A stretch of DNA of 64,000 nucleotides from Odontocerum albicorne (lineage: Eukaryota; Arthropoda; Insecta; Trichoptera; Odontoceridae), in assembly GCA_949825065.1 (NCBI GenBank), contig OX463844.1:31845414-31909413 (forward strand), given 5' to 3'. Below the pieces are notes generated by a model, which was given only the letters and a program-made list of their open reading frames with translations, was not told the origin of the DNA and did no database searches. The first letter of the stretch is position 1; each line of letters begins with the position of its first letter. Below are positions 1-12,116 of this stretch, one piece after another. Position numbers and translations under genes: made by a program.

Positions 1-3000
1 AAACAGTGAATATAGCAATTTACTCGTAAATAATAATTATTAAATGTACAAAATATCCAAAATGACAAGTGAAGAAACAGAAATCCAACTGTGTTTTAGT
101 TACAGACAAAAAAATATAGCTTTTATGGATAGTGATTATTAAATTTTACGTCCTCCATAGGTGTAAGCGCACTTACGAAGTTTTCTCTATCGCGAAAAAT
201 GCCCACAAGGAAAAGAGAGAAAACAATTTTAAACTCACTTATAATCGCGCTGTGGGGTTTGATCAATACTAAAATTATCGTACGGAAAAATATCTAGTAG
301 TATATAAAAAATGTGGTCTTAGAGAGCCTAAAGTAGATTAGTATTTAACTATCAGAGTAATTCTTGAACGCAAAATTTAAAAAAGCTACAAGTTTTATGT
401 AGTTTTATCAATTGACCACGAATAGGAACTAAGAAAAAATATTTTTGACTTAAAATTTTATACTTAATTTTCAAATAAGGGTAATTTTTATGTCATTAAT
501 TTATTCACAGTATTTTTTTTTATCTAATTTTATTGATTTTTTGTACGTTCCATCTTATTTTTTTCATGTGATTGCGGTAAAGAGCCACCAGGAGAAAATG
601 AAATTAAGGAGGTATTTCATTATTTCGTCACTTCTATCGAATACGGGCAATGCTATTAATGTTACCGATTGCATTGCATTTATGATATGGATGGAGTATT
701 GGTATTTTATGCATCTTACAGATGTAGTGCATACTAAGTGGAAGTAAACGTTGATACCTAATACTTTTCTGCACTCCTGTTATAGTTATAGTTAAATGAT
801 TAGGCTATTTATATGAAAAGTTGCAATTTTTTTTAACGAGAAACGAGAATAAAAAATACAGGGTATGTATGTATTTATCATAATATAACAATACTTATAA
901 GAAACATGTGTAACGTGCAATTTGATGATAAAAAAGTTTATTACAAATTTTATTATACAAGATGTTTTGTTCAGAGTTATTTATTTTATACCTCAACTTA
1001 TTTTATTTTTCCTTGAACTTTCTTAAAAAAATTGAATGCTTATGGGTTTAAATTCTTAACAATCAACTAATGCAATCGGGAGAATTATATATACATAGGA
1101 TAGCTTCATAAATCAAAAGTACGAAATAAATCAAACGCCTGTAAATATCTGGCATTATTCTCATCAGTGTTTGTCCAAAGGTCATAAATATGTCGAGTTG
1201 CTACATTCTCAGTCACGAGCACTAGTAACAATGAGTGCATTCGATATATGAAGCGGGCTGTAAGCTACACGATACTGTATATCCTTTTTATGAACCATTT
1301 CAATGGTTGAATACATTATTGGTATTATGAAGGGGGTATTGAAGCTTAAGGGACCAATAGACCCCTTCTCAATTTTACCCCCCCAACAAGTCTTTTTTTT
1401 TACATTATTGTTATGACCCCCGTCACCCGTTCGGCCAGCGGATATATTTGATTAAAAAATAACGACGCCAGACGACGGAGGACAAAAACCAAATCGAAAC
1501 AGAATAGAACGAGATCGGGAATTTCTGAGTTTGTTAAAGCTTAACCATTCATTGTTAGAAACAGTGAAAGGCTTTCATACAGCTTCCCAATCAACGAATG
1601 CTTACAGTTATGTATTAAATCTCTGCCTTCTGGCAAGCTCACGTTCAATTAATCAATACAAATTCAATACAGTAGCTTGTCTGAGAGAGGTGAATAAACA
1701 GTAATTATGTTTAATTTTTTGATTTTGTAAAAACATTTAATTCCTTGATAGATTAAATATATCATTTATTTCCTTTATTTTATGTTCGTTGTGGAAAAAA
1801 AATGGAAATATAAAAGAAAAATCCGTACACAAAGTTTATATTTATGTAATTTTTAAAACAATATTTGAGTTATAAACATTTTATGAAACAAATTATTGTT
1901 AGACACGATTCAAAAATCCATCTAATTTTCCATGTAATATTGTTTTCGTATACCACTCGCTAAAATATATTCCGTACAATATTGATATTGACCTCCAATA
2001 CATTTTTTTTCATCCAATCAACGAATTAAATTGAAGCTGTCAAGAATATAACTGCATGGAAATAGTATTTGCTGGGATGCAACAGCTACCTCCTCGTCGT
2101 AAAAAACCTCCACGGAACAGCTTCGCTTTCCAACTGTATTGACGTTGGAATGGCGAGGGGATCCTTTACTTCGAGACCCAGCAACGACGAATAAGCTTAA
2201 AATATGTGATCTAAGAATAACTTCCTATAAATTGAACTTCGTTTTATGAGTTTGTTTAATAAAATGTTAGTTTGTCGAAACCAAGTGTTTATTATTTTGT
2301 TATATCAAAAATCTTACTTTAAAACAACTGTTAATTAAAATTTAATGTGATTTATAGGAAATCAATCTATATATTTTAAAGTATTTAGTAAGGAAATGAA
2401 AACCCCAAAAGTTTATTTTTGAACCCCTTTTTATGTGCTCGTGTGTATTTACCGAATTTGAAAATATATAAGTTAAGAGTACTAAATAAAACGAAAATGT
2501 ATTACTTTATTCCTTCTCATGTCCAAGTTATCAATCCCCTCAATTAATAAGGTTGTCCATCGCTAAGAGCAGTGACCACTTTCTGGATACTGGCAAGTTG
2601 GGGGTGTTTATACAGCCACTTACCCCCTGTCCGGTCCGACTGTTTGCTTTCTGGATGTATTATTAATTTTCACAAGTGAAAATTCAATTGAGTTCCTCGC
2701 AGGATACTCAGTCTTGGAATGGAGAGGGCTTAGGGAATATTTGATAAATGAGTGAGGTGCTGAAAGGTGTAAAAATGAAATCCCCAAAAAAATGCGTGGA
2801 ATTTGTATTTCATAATGGGCTGTTGAGTCTGCCGCGGTTTTATTTTGAATATTTATTTCTCTTTAAAAAACGAAGAGAGATTTTTTCTTCTTTGCTGTTC
2901 TGAAAAGAAAAGTTTAAATAAATAGCTAAGAAGTAGGTTATTTTAAATATTTTTATACCAATATAATACAATCTGATTAAAAATTGGTTGACTTGGTCTG

Positions 3001-4417
3001 AAAATTCATAAAATATTTGACTAAAATCCATATATATTTTATGCTCACGCAAACTTAAGTAACGTATTAATTAGGAAGCTCTTAATGTATTTTAATAAAT
3101 AATTTGAACGTGAGATGACAACCTCGAAAGATTTTTTTATAGTTGGCAGTGTTGATGGAAGAAGAAGAAGAAGCAGATCATGTCAAAATAGACTGATCAA
3201 GTCTATACTGGGGCATGATCTTTTGTGATGTCTATACTTTTGACAGTCGGAGGAGAGTCGTGAATAGAGATAGTGCGTTCATAGAGATGGCGACCCTGTT
3301 AGGCAACGATATAGAATATTTGATGAATTTTATAAAATTTCATTTTTCGTTCATTCATTCACCCACAGTTAATTGCATCAACATTGTTTGTTATTTGTAT
3401 GTTTATGTTATTCATGTACATCGAGCTTATGACAATATCAAATTGTTGAAGGCTCATCCAAGATCAACGTGCAAAGCTACTAAGATAATCTCTTTCGGGA
3501 AAGCCCTCAAAAAGTATAGACGTGTTAGGTGCAAATATTAGGACTGGTTATTTTTTCTCTTAATATTTGTAGTAAAGGTCCGGCCAATGATCATGTTAAC
3601 GACTACTCACTATACTAGAAGTGCTGACAAAGATGCATCGACTTATTCGTTGATGTGCGTCTCCACACAAATATTTCAGCAACGGAGAATATTTTGATTT
3701 ATGTAATTTTGATACACATAAAACAATTTAACACAATTTTGATACATATAAAATTATACGCAATAAATTAATGCCACATTATTGACTTAAAATAAAGAAG
3801 ACATTAGATAGTCGCGGAGGGGGGGGGAGGGGGTAGAATTATGAAAATATAACAAATTCTACTCAACAAGCAAAACTTTATAACGCATTATAACTGTTTA
3901 AATATTCAGTAGTAATAATTAATTAAAGCTTTTCCAATATCTATTTTTTTTATGAATTCGTATATTATTGAAACATACATTTTTATTCCATGAATTTAAC
4001 TTAAATTATTTACGTACTTTAAGATTATCTAGTTGAATAAATAAATTTGTCGAATCCAATTTAGTAGGTTCCCACTTAATTCTTTTTTTGCTGAGTAATG
4101 TTCGGAGTTTCTTGCATTAGCGAATAATGCGACGGATAACTAAATTCCGGCACACGGATTGATGTCTACCGCAATTATCCACTCGGGTCCTGGTGGATCT
4201 AGTCCAAAATAAAAGAATCCTTAAAATGCTAATGGATAATAGAAACAACTCGAGTCTCCCCGCAAGTGTTGTCCGTGCATCGGAATTGATTTACGTAAAT
4301 TTACTTAAGGACAGTTTGTAAAATGAAGTCAAAATTATTTGTAAATATATATTAATTTTTTTTTAGAAAGAGAGAAACGAAAATAATTAGTTTATTTCTT
4401 AAAATATTGATAAGCTA
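1..4417. other. Non-coding stretch, no gene recognised
   Basis: No open frame here reads like a protein family I know, and base composition is AT-rich throughout. Somewhat GC-richer patches at about 1400-1520, 2080-2200 and 2570-2660 were read in six frames without finding a domain. An 85-codon frame at 490-747 and a 108-codon frame at 3215-3541 are not supported by motifs. One copy of the TACTCGTA octamer is at 21-28. Confidence 0.6.
3818..3837 (+). repeat. G-run, potential G-quadruplex
   Basis: A run of nine G, one A and five G in an otherwise AT-rich background. Such tracts can form G-quadruplexes and are frequent sequencing-length errors. Confidence 0.5.
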
Positions 4418-4490
4418 CATACGTAGCCTAGATGTTAGGGCGCTTGTCTACAGGTGAGGGGTTGGGTTCAATTTCTACTGATTATAATAA
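4418..4490 (+). repeat. tRNA-like SINE head, diverged
   Basis: Carries an A-box-like GTAGCCTAG and a B-box-like GGGTTCAATT at tRNA-like spacing, matching the heads of the SINEs found across the window. The body downstream is not recognisable, so this is a truncated or old copy. Confidence 0.5.
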
Positions 4491-4771
4491 AAAAGAGAAC
4501 ATGTTTCCTGAACCATTTAATTAGCATCACCTCTAATGACGCTTTAATTAAACTAAAACTTTACTAGATTGAAATAAATATAAGATTTGTACAATTATAT
4601 TTCTTTGTGAAAAATAAAATATTAGTTATCTTCGTTCTTGGCTTAGACTAGTACGGAGTTAAAAAGAAATTAAATCAACTAAACGGTTGTTTTTATTTTA
4701 AATAAATTATCAACGGAGTTGTGTCACAATTATAATATTAATTACGACCCAATAATATATTTCAACATTGC

Positions 4772-4908
4772 TTTTACGTCCTCAGTAAGATACAGGCAAA
4801 AACCCAGTTTACTGGGTATACGACAAATGAAAGATAACAAATTCAGATCCATGTAAATTGTGTATCTACTTTAAATTACCTGATTTCATTTCCATGTCTT
4901 ATGTATCA
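4772..4908 (-). repeat. Dispersed repeat R3, diverged partial copy
   Basis: The reverse complement matches the middle of the two better copies at 26373-26645 and 44163-44437, including the segments around ATGGATCTG, CTTTCATTTGTCGTAT and CAGGTAATTTAA. Nothing in it codes for protein, so it is probably a non-autonomous element or an untranslated end. Confidence 0.65.
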
Positions 4909-5649
4909 TAGTATAAATAGGCCAAAACCCATAAGACGGCTGCCAAAGAAAGAATACGAGAATTGAATTTTGAATACAAGAGAGCGAGAGGGGAAGACTT
5001 GGATTCTCTCCGAAAGTAATTTGAAATTTGAATCTCGGTGGGTCCATGATAAATGAAAAGATGGAAACTATACTGAACGAATTTTAAATACCTAGCTAAC
5101 AATTTTTGAACCGGTATAAAAGGGGACGATTTATAAATGACATATAAACAAATTCAACATTCATGAATATATATTTTCATAAATGTAGAATTTGTTTTAC
5201 TTCCGTGAATATTTCACGGGCTGCAACTAGTTTATAAAATTTCTTATCATGTATAAATAAAACATACTTATGCAGTCCACGGAACACTTGAATTCTAGAA
5301 CGAAACATTTAACGTGTCATTTTTTTTAATTTACAGAATTCAAATTGAAAAATGAGGTCTTAAATGTACTCGTACATCTAACCACACAATAAAGCGATCC
5401 TGGAATTTGCATTTAGTAAAGCTTATTTTTTTTGTTATTATCCTAGGGAAAATCGTGAGTGCGTTTTTCACGAGTTGGAGATTGTTTTAAAACTAATATT
5501 TGCTGTTCTGTTTTGAATGTTTGGACATACTTGACTACTGTATGGCAATTTCACTTTAGGAATGAAAATAATTGCGATTTTTTTTAAATTCAGGCATTTC
5601 ATAAGATGGTGCATTTTTTTTAATATTTGGTTTGAAAATAGCAAACCTT

Positions 5650-5755
5650 TGAACACTGAAAGCCATATGATAACTTGGAAAACATATATTTTGTCAATAA
5701 TGACCTACGGTATTCAATCCAGAGATGATACATCCAGAGAATTTCAGCCAAATCA
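5650..5755 (+). pseudogene. LINE reverse-transcriptase fragment
   Basis: The frame reads ILSIMTYGIQSRDD, which corresponds to the segment just after the catalytic palm in non-LTR retrotransposon reverse transcriptases (usual pattern: P-V-x-T-Y-G-x-E/Q). The same motif is on the minus strand at 30880-31135 (IMTYGIESRADT), so both probably come from one LINE family. Only about 35 codons survive, with no catalytic residues. Transcription or activity is not expected. Confidence 0.55.
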
Positions 5756-5784
5756 CCTCCGGTATAGCACTCGCAGATTGTATT

Positions 5785-5990
5785 TATTCGTATGGTACCC
5801 TTCTATACATCCGATTTAGTAATTTGGAGGTATTAAAGAGCGTTGTCGGGATATAGTATTGTATGTGGCTCCTTTCACCGAGCCTTCATGTTTAGAACCA
5901 CTTGAGTAGGCACGCAACTCACCGTTTGTCATCGTACGTGTTGGTAACACAACTAGAAGATCTACAGCGTTTGTAAATATTGTTATTAGA
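5785..5990 (-). repeat. SINE family 2 copy
   Basis: The reverse complement shows the family 2 body: GTTACCAACACGTACGATG, then CCTACTC and GTTCTAAAC blocks, ending near AGAAGGGTACCAT. The same blocks occur at 6335-6610, 58138-58395 and 61845-62178. Confidence 0.6.
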
Positions 5991-6334
5991 TGAATTCTTT
6001 TTCAGACAATGACCGTTCTTTTTCGGTACTATCGAAAATCGATCCCGAAACCCCCGAATGAAAACAAGTGTTTTACCAACTAAATCATGAAGGTATTCTA
6101 ATGAAGAATACTGAAATTTGAAAACGTGACGACATCAAGGACATTTTTTGATGAGGTAGAAAAATAATACTTAAACGAACACGTGAAAACCTGATGGAAT
6201 AAGGATCTCCTTTATGGTTCTTCAGGAAACTCCTTTTGGTAGGAGATCACCGGGCAGACAACCTTAAAAATATAAGGGCAGCTATCAGTCCACATACCAG
6301 TCATATCTGACTAATTTTATCATGAATACTCATA

Positions 6335-6610
6335 ATTTATGTAGTAAGTAAGGTGCTTAGCGTCTAACCGGAGGTATCGGGCTCAATTCCCTATGGTACT
6401 CTAAAAAATAAAAAAGGGTCTAAGTTTGGTAGTGTTCGTCTGGTAATTATACTCGTGTATTCTAAACTGGTACGACTGTTACCTTTTCACGTGCGGTAGT
6501 ATTGTCAACACGTTATATGGTGACTGGGAGTTCCGTACCTACTACGGTGGTTCTAAACACAAATGTGAGATTAACGAGGTTGTAGACAATGTTGTCTCCC
6601 GGCTACGAAT
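6335..6610 (+). repeat. SINE family 2 copy with tRNA-like head
   Basis: Starts with a diverged tRNA-like head (AGGTGCTTAGCG, then GGGCTCAATTCCC as B box), followed by an A-rich linker and the family 2 body: TTCGTCTGGTAA, TTGTCAACACG, CCGTACCTACT and GGTTCTAAAC. The head resembles that of family 1, but the body differs. Confidence 0.65.
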
Positions 6611-6728
6611 TTTAATATATCACCATCACCAATTTAAATATGTTGAAGGGCATCAAAAGAAAAATGAATGAATATATACAAAAAATGCCACAAAAAATTA
6701 TAAGATGAAATCTATTTCCTTACTTTCG

Positions 6729-6940
6729 ACTCTGACGAACTCCGTGGCCTAGTTGATAAGACGTATGTTTTCCGACCTGGGGGTTGCGGTTTCGACTCCT
6801 GCTGGAACCCAGTTTAATAAAATGGTTTTTCAGTGTGGTTTTAACTTAAGGTTTCATAAAAATATTTCTGGATGATTGGATGAGATTGCAACAATCCCAC
6901 CAGGTTGTACCGTATACAAAGAAAGCGTTATACAGGTAGT
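6729..6940 (+). repeat. SINE family 1 copy, near full length
   Basis: The head has an RNA polymerase III A box (GTGGCCTAGTTGATAAG) and a B-box-like GGTTTCGACTCC. The body follows: a TTAACTTAAGGTTT block, a GATGAGATTGCAACA block, CCACCAGGTTGTACC and a tail resembling GTATACAACGAAAGTGTAATA. This is one of the more complete copies and helps define the family. Confidence 0.75.
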
Positions 6941-7559
6941 TGTGATTTGTTAAATATTAGTGGGTTCTAATTCCGAGTTTGAGCGCCCTTGAGGGGAGTT
7001 CGCTCTCTAAATGGCGATATATAAAATTGTCCTTTGAAAAAAAGTCTGAATTGACGAATATATGAAAAAAGACCCTCACATTTTAAATGTGTAGCTTTGT
7101 ACATATGTACAACCATATTATCACGCTGTGTCCCTTGCGAATTAGGCAGACATATATCAACAGTAGCAAACAGAACAATATATAAAAGTGTTTTGATGCC
7201 CACCTGCATCGCTTTATAAAGGTTTAAATATCAGAATTGAACTAAAGGTATAATGAACCCATAACAATGTTTGAAATAAAATAATAAATTGCGGTTTTCC
7301 TTGCAGAGAAACAATAGCTATTCCAAAAGCGTAGCAGTAGGTAATAGAGTGAATAGTGGGCTATATCATGTGTTTAGCGACTGGAGCATTTCAAGAGAAG
7401 CGAAGTTGCTGACTGAAAATGGAATTTGGGTCTAGACATTAGGATATATAGATGAAATGTTGCCGTTGCTGATATTATGAAAGTAAGATAAATGCGATAG
7501 AACTGTAGAAAATGCGAAAAGCAATGTATGAAAAAATAAAAAACGAAAACTTTTGGGAA

Positions 7560-7900
7560 TCAATGAGCATTGATAAAATATATAGTGCTTAAAATAAAGA
7601 AAGGAGAATCGAGATGGTTCGGCAACGATGTAGAAAGAATGAACCACGAAATGTTAAAAATAATTTATACGAATAGTATAGAAGGCACGAGTTTGGGAAG
7701 ACCTAGAAAAACGTGGTATGACCAAATTAATAAAATTTTGAAATAAGAAAGAATGAAAAGCTTTTATAATGGAAGATCGTGCATGTCGAGGTGTATGGAC
7801 GGTGCATACGAGTAAGCGATAGATGTGTATCAAGATCGAATGAAGTATGTATTTTCTGCCTACCCCAATAGGGATTTAACGTGATGGTAATGATGAATAA
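7560..7900 (+). pseudogene. LINE C-terminus and 3' end
   Basis: One frame reads SRWFG then DVERMNHEML and GRPRKTWYDQINKILK, followed by a stop and then ERMKSFYN and CMSRCMD. R/K-W-F-G-H-V-E-R-M and GRPR-x-x-W are typical of the region after the reverse transcriptase in many arthropod non-LTR elements. Two residues (ND) sit where H is expected and a TAA interrupts the frame, so it is dead. The DNA ends with CTGCCTACCCCAATAGGG and ACGTGATGGT, a tail shared with 11395-11525 and 59255-59420. It also holds a TACGAGTA at 7807. Confidence 0.7.
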
Positions 7901-8193
7901 CTATACAAAAAATATCAATCGTTCAATCAAAAATGTTACTGTTCTCATCTTGCAACCGAGCAATTACTCAGAAATTCTAATATCCCGGAAATGTTTCTTC
8001 AAAATATTTTGCCGGGTGAGTTTTACGACCCCACTTTTAATTGATCCTCAAGGGGTAGTGCCGTTGAGATAAAACTGAGATATCCTTTATTACATAATAT
8101 TTAACTCCTGTATTACAAACATTTTATTTTCTTTTTAGTCAGAAACATAACATATTAAAATCTTTATTTTTTATTTTTACAAACTATATACTA

Positions 8194-9141
8194 GGTAAGT
8201 CCAGAAAGTAAGTGTACTTAATTTTTGTAGGTTACAATTTTTTTTATTTAAACAAAAAAATTACGTGGTTACCGTAGTACACATGTAAGCTATTTTTCGA
8301 CATAGTCGCCATTCCTCTCAATGCAGGTGGTGAAGCGGGGTATCAACTTTTTGATGCCTTCCTCGAAGTAGTTTCCCACCAACCCCTCCGTCCACTTCTC
8401 CACCTCCTCCTTTACCTCCTCGTCGGTTGAAAACCTTTTTCCACCCATGTGCAGCTTCAGGGAGGTAAAGAGATAGTAATCTGAAGGTGCTAGGTTAGGG
8501 GAATGCGCGGGATGGTTCAGTACATCCCATTTAAACGAGGCGAGCAGTTCCTTCGTGGCGTTGGCCGTGTGTGGTCTTGCATTGTCGTGCAGCAGGCAGA
8601 CTCCCTTTGTCAGCATGCCTCTCCTCTTGTTCTGAATCGCCCTCCGCAATTTTTTTAGGGTCTCACAGTATCTTGCAGAGTTGATGGTCTCCCTTTGAGG
8701 CATATATTCAATTAAAATTATGCCTTGACAGTCCCAAAACAATTTCGTCAATTTCGTCAGTCACAATTGAAGGTCTTCCGCTCCTCTGATCACCATGCAC
8801 AGACGTACGACCGTTTTTAAACTCGCGACACCACTTGTACACACTCGTACAATTCATAGCTTTATAACCATATGCAATTTTCACCTCATTATAAACCTCA
8901 ACCGGAGGTTTTCCCTTCCAAACGAGATAACGGATGACGCCCCGTATTTCGCACTTGGCGGGAGATTGGATTACATTTTTACGAAACGTGTTGTCGCGTC
9001 GACACTTCTCAACGTACTGACCTCAAACCGGTCTCGTTGCGGAGGGGAAAGGTTAGGCTACACGGAAGTGTAACCAACATGTCGAAAAATAAAATCCATC
9101 CGGTCGTGAGAGCCTCAGTACACTTACTTTCTGGAAACGCC
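8194..9141 (-). mobile_element. Mariner transposon, internally deleted
   Basis: Bounded by inverted repeats: CCAGAAAGTAAGTGTACT at 8201-8218 and its perfect complement at 9117-9134, with weaker matches extending outward. A TA precedes the left end; the right flank has TC where TA is expected. At 948 bp it is shorter than the usual 1.25-1.3 kb because the middle of the transposase gene is missing. Non-autonomous, and movable only in trans, if at all. Confidence 0.85.
8290..9019 (-). pseudogene. Mariner transposase, deleted and frameshifted
   Basis: Read on the minus strand, 9019 to about 8760 encodes the N-terminal helix-turn-helix part (motifs EFKNGRTSV and QRSGRPSIVTDE). From 8751 to 8290 another frame encodes the C-terminal catalytic part, with FWDCQGI, HDNARPH and APSDYY. 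The last two supply the second and third catalytic aspartates, with 34 residues between them, as in mariner (D,D34D). About 100-110 residues between the halves are missing, including the first aspartate, and the halves are in different frames. The junction lies at a tandem GACGAAATT pair (8741-8758). Confidence 0.85.
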
Positions 9142-9684
9142 TCGAATTTGTTAAAATAGTATTTACTTAACGTAATTGCCTTTTGGAGTGACAGTTACAA
9201 AAAAAAAACGCTATATAAGTTCCCAGGTTTTTTTATGCTCGTCGATCATGTCCATATCATTTAACATCTTAAAACAAGCAAGACATTGATAAAATTTACA
9301 TTGTTTCAACATTATTATTTTCTTCCCCTTCTCCTTTCGGATAACAGTTGCAGTTTTGCCAGTACACACATCTCGAACTCGGATCAAGTATTTTGCTCAC
9401 TTCTCGCCCTGTTCCAGCTTCCATACAGACAATCATTCCAAATAGTTTCTAGCCTTAAGACTTCTAAACTGACTTGGATACTTTTCTGAGCAACTCTCGT
9501 ATATCACTGAAGTTTCGATCTCTTTTTTCGTTTAATTTTTATGTAAGAATATTCAAATAGTGGTAAAAAAATAGCAGAATATTCAAATAGTGGTAAAATT
9601 AATCAGAACTTTATGCAAAAATATTTTATATGATAAACAAAATCTAAATTTCAATATCTATTTGTGTGATGGCACTATTGTTTA

Positions 9685-9870
9685 CTTCGGTAGCATAGAT
9701 GATAAGGCGGTGATATTTTATTCAGGGGTTTTGGGTTCAATTCCCAATGTTATTAAAAAAACAAAGGAAAAAAGGGTATAGCATATTGGTGAAAGAATTC
9801 GTTTGGTAACAATTATCGTACGCGCTAGATGTGAAAGTATGATATGGTCTATACAAATGAGGTATTATTT
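9685..9870 (+). repeat. SINE copy, diverged (family 2-like)
   Basis: A tRNA-like head (GTAGCATAGATGATAAGGC and GGGTTCAATTCCCAA) is followed by an A-rich linker and TTCGTTTGGTAACAATTATCGTACGC, resembling the start of the family 2 body. The rest of the body is missing or unrecognisable. Confidence 0.55.
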
Positions 9871-10501
9871 TCTATATATTTATATATTATGGCAAACTGT
9901 GAGTTACTTGTCTATTCTAGTGTTTTTTATTCGAAGATTTGATCATAAATTCGGATGTGTTGAGAGATAGTATGCAAAAAATAATGATTATCATAAATAA
10001 CCATGCTCCTTTGAAGTTGACAAACTTAAAGAAAGTTACGAAACCGATTGGGCGTAAGTATGTAAAAACCATTCAACTTATGAAATACACTTTGGTTCAT
10101 CAAGTAAGCATACTTCAATCCTAAATGTGTAAAAGTTATGTCAGTAAATAGTGCATTCCATGGTCGAATTCCCTTTCAGCCTACCACAATACCTTAAAAC
10201 TCGTATAATTAAGGTTTTATCTTTTTTGCATATGACTAATCTAACACCCACTACGTTCCGTCAGAAACCAGGGATGCCATAAAACGCCTCGGTACTATAA
10301 TATATGTTCTTTCACGCTCGACTACTATTACGAATCTTTTTATCGTAACTAACACCGGTGGGTGGTATAAAATGAGCATTCGATTGAACACCTGAAATAA
10401 AACTGATATATCATTTTATTAATGCGCGACATCATTTTTAACAAAAATCTTAATCCTTGAAATGTTTGAACTAAAATGAACTCAAGATAAAAATATTATA
10501 A
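9871..10501. other. No feature recognised
   Basis: AT-rich sequence without a recognisable coding frame or repeat. Confidence 0.5.
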
Positions 10502-10910
10502 CTAATTTGTTTGATATTTGAGCTCAATAAAGTCACCTTTTTTTACTAAATAAACTTCTTGCAGCAATCCAAATAAGTAGCGGCTATTTGTCGTCCACTT
10601 TCTTTGTCTAACAGCGCAGCTCTTAGCTAGATACCAGGCAACAAGCTGAATGTATTCATTAAATTCCTGTCCTTTGTCTGCAGCTTTTAGCTAGATACCA
10701 GGCAACAAGCTGAATGTATTAATTAAACTCCTGGCCTAAAAAGCCACTTTATAAGTATATTTACAACGCTGCAAGTCATTTTCCTTCCACGTAATGTCGG
10801 ATCATAAGTCAGTCATCACTATTATTATTTTCATACTCAGGTGTGTCGCCATCGAAGAAGGAGTCTGTTTGGACAGTTGCTTCTTTGTCACTACGTGACG
10901 TCGCGCTCAT
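10502..10910 (-). pseudogene. Unidentified decayed coding stretch with internal duplication
   Basis: On the minus strand a frame opens with ATG at 10910 and reads MSATSRSDKEATVQTDSFF and a Ser/Asp/Glu/Asn-rich stretch for 33 codons to a TGA at 10809. Nearer the end another frame reads EYIQLVAWYLAKSCAVRQRK, then RYLFGLLQEVYLVKKG, to a TAG at 10502. These read like real protein with mixed, non-low-complexity residues, but I do not recognise the family. Between them are stops and a tandem duplication that repeats the YIQLVAWYLAKSC segment. It could be a processed pseudogene or part of a transposon protein. No splice sites were identified. Confidence 0.4.
10601..10735. repeat. Tandem duplication, unit about 65-71 bp
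   Basis: Two adjacent copies, 10601-10671 and 10672-10735, share TTAGCTAGATACCAGGCAAC and AAGCTGAATGTATT with small differences. The duplication lies inside the decayed coding stretch on the minus strand and disrupts it. Confidence 0.8.
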
Positions 10911-11394
10911 ATAAAGGTTCAACTATTAAATTAGTGTTAGAAAAAGAATCGGTTGAATATCCCTGCATAGATACTGTAGATTATAATATAAGTTTAAGTT
11001 TCATTTAAAGAAAGTTTGGTCGTATAGCCAGAGTAACCGAGCCAAACTTTTCGGGAGGCTGAGATTGTTCTTAAAATGTTTGGCGCCGCGGGCGATAAAC
11101 GCTAATGTACATAATACAAGAAAAACATGGGTTTTAATTGTCGTAAAACCAAAACTCCCCTTCGTACAACTGTTTACCTAAAATTATATTTCTGATTGCA
11201 AATATTACCATAGGGATAACGAAGACATTCCGTCTTTTACCAACCGACTGTATGAAAATATGGAGAAAAATATTTGGCATTGTTTTGCATAATACTTTCC
11301 TTATTGTTGGAAATATTTGGATCTTATTATCTCGTAGACCGAGAAAAGAGTAAGAGATAATTTAAGAAATTTTAACTGAAGGAAAAATAAGAAG

Positions 11395-11525
11395 TATGAG
11401 ACACTAAAGATAATTTATGACAAACTGTATGTGTGTGGATGAGGTTCGAGCTGTGTGCATCGACAGAAAGTCAAAGAGATCTGTCCTCTCTGCCTAATTT
11501 AAAAGTGATATGACGTGATGGTATT
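11395..11525 (+). repeat. LINE 3' tail fragment
   Basis: Ends with CTCTCTGCCTAATTT and ACGTGATGGT, diverged from the tail seen at 7845-7895 and 59385-59415. Only the untranslated end is recognisable. Confidence 0.45.
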
Positions 11526-12116
11526 TAAGTGTGCATATTATCTAGTTTATGATCCACAAATAATTTCATACTGTTTTGGGAAATAGCTTGATTGAACGTA
11601 TACTCGTACACAAAAAATATCCAATTCTAAATAAACCTTTGGAGCATTTGAGGAAACGCGCTTCAGCTAGTTCAGATACTCGTACATGTGAAATTATTTC
11701 TTAATTTTTTTATCATATCATAGAATACATTTTTTTAAATTTTTTGAACGAATAATGTTCATTTGAAACTATGACCTGATTTTTTTTTAATACAACATTA
11801 AGATGAGATATTCAATTGCTTTATAAGAACTGTACAAATAACACAATTTTCTTACCAAAAATGTAAACTGCACTTGTAAAATATAGTTTTTCTGTATGTT
11901 TATACCAATATTTGAACCAATCATAACGTTTTAACCAGATAAATTACATGGGTCAACCTACGTTTTACAAGTTTATTAGCACATCGTATCACTCTTTTAA
12001 TTTTTTTACAACACAAATGTTAAAAATGTCACTTGAAAAAAAATTATGAATCGTGTTTTAATATGCTTATATCAATATTTTTATTATTTAAATAAAATAA
12101 GATGAAAATATATTAT

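Noticed and set aside
3215..3541. 108-codon frame as a gene
   Set aside because: No recognisable motif, AT-driven residues in the middle, no splice or promoter support.
8795..9073. Plus-strand 92-codon frame
   Set aside because: Antisense shadow of the deleted mariner transposase N-terminus.
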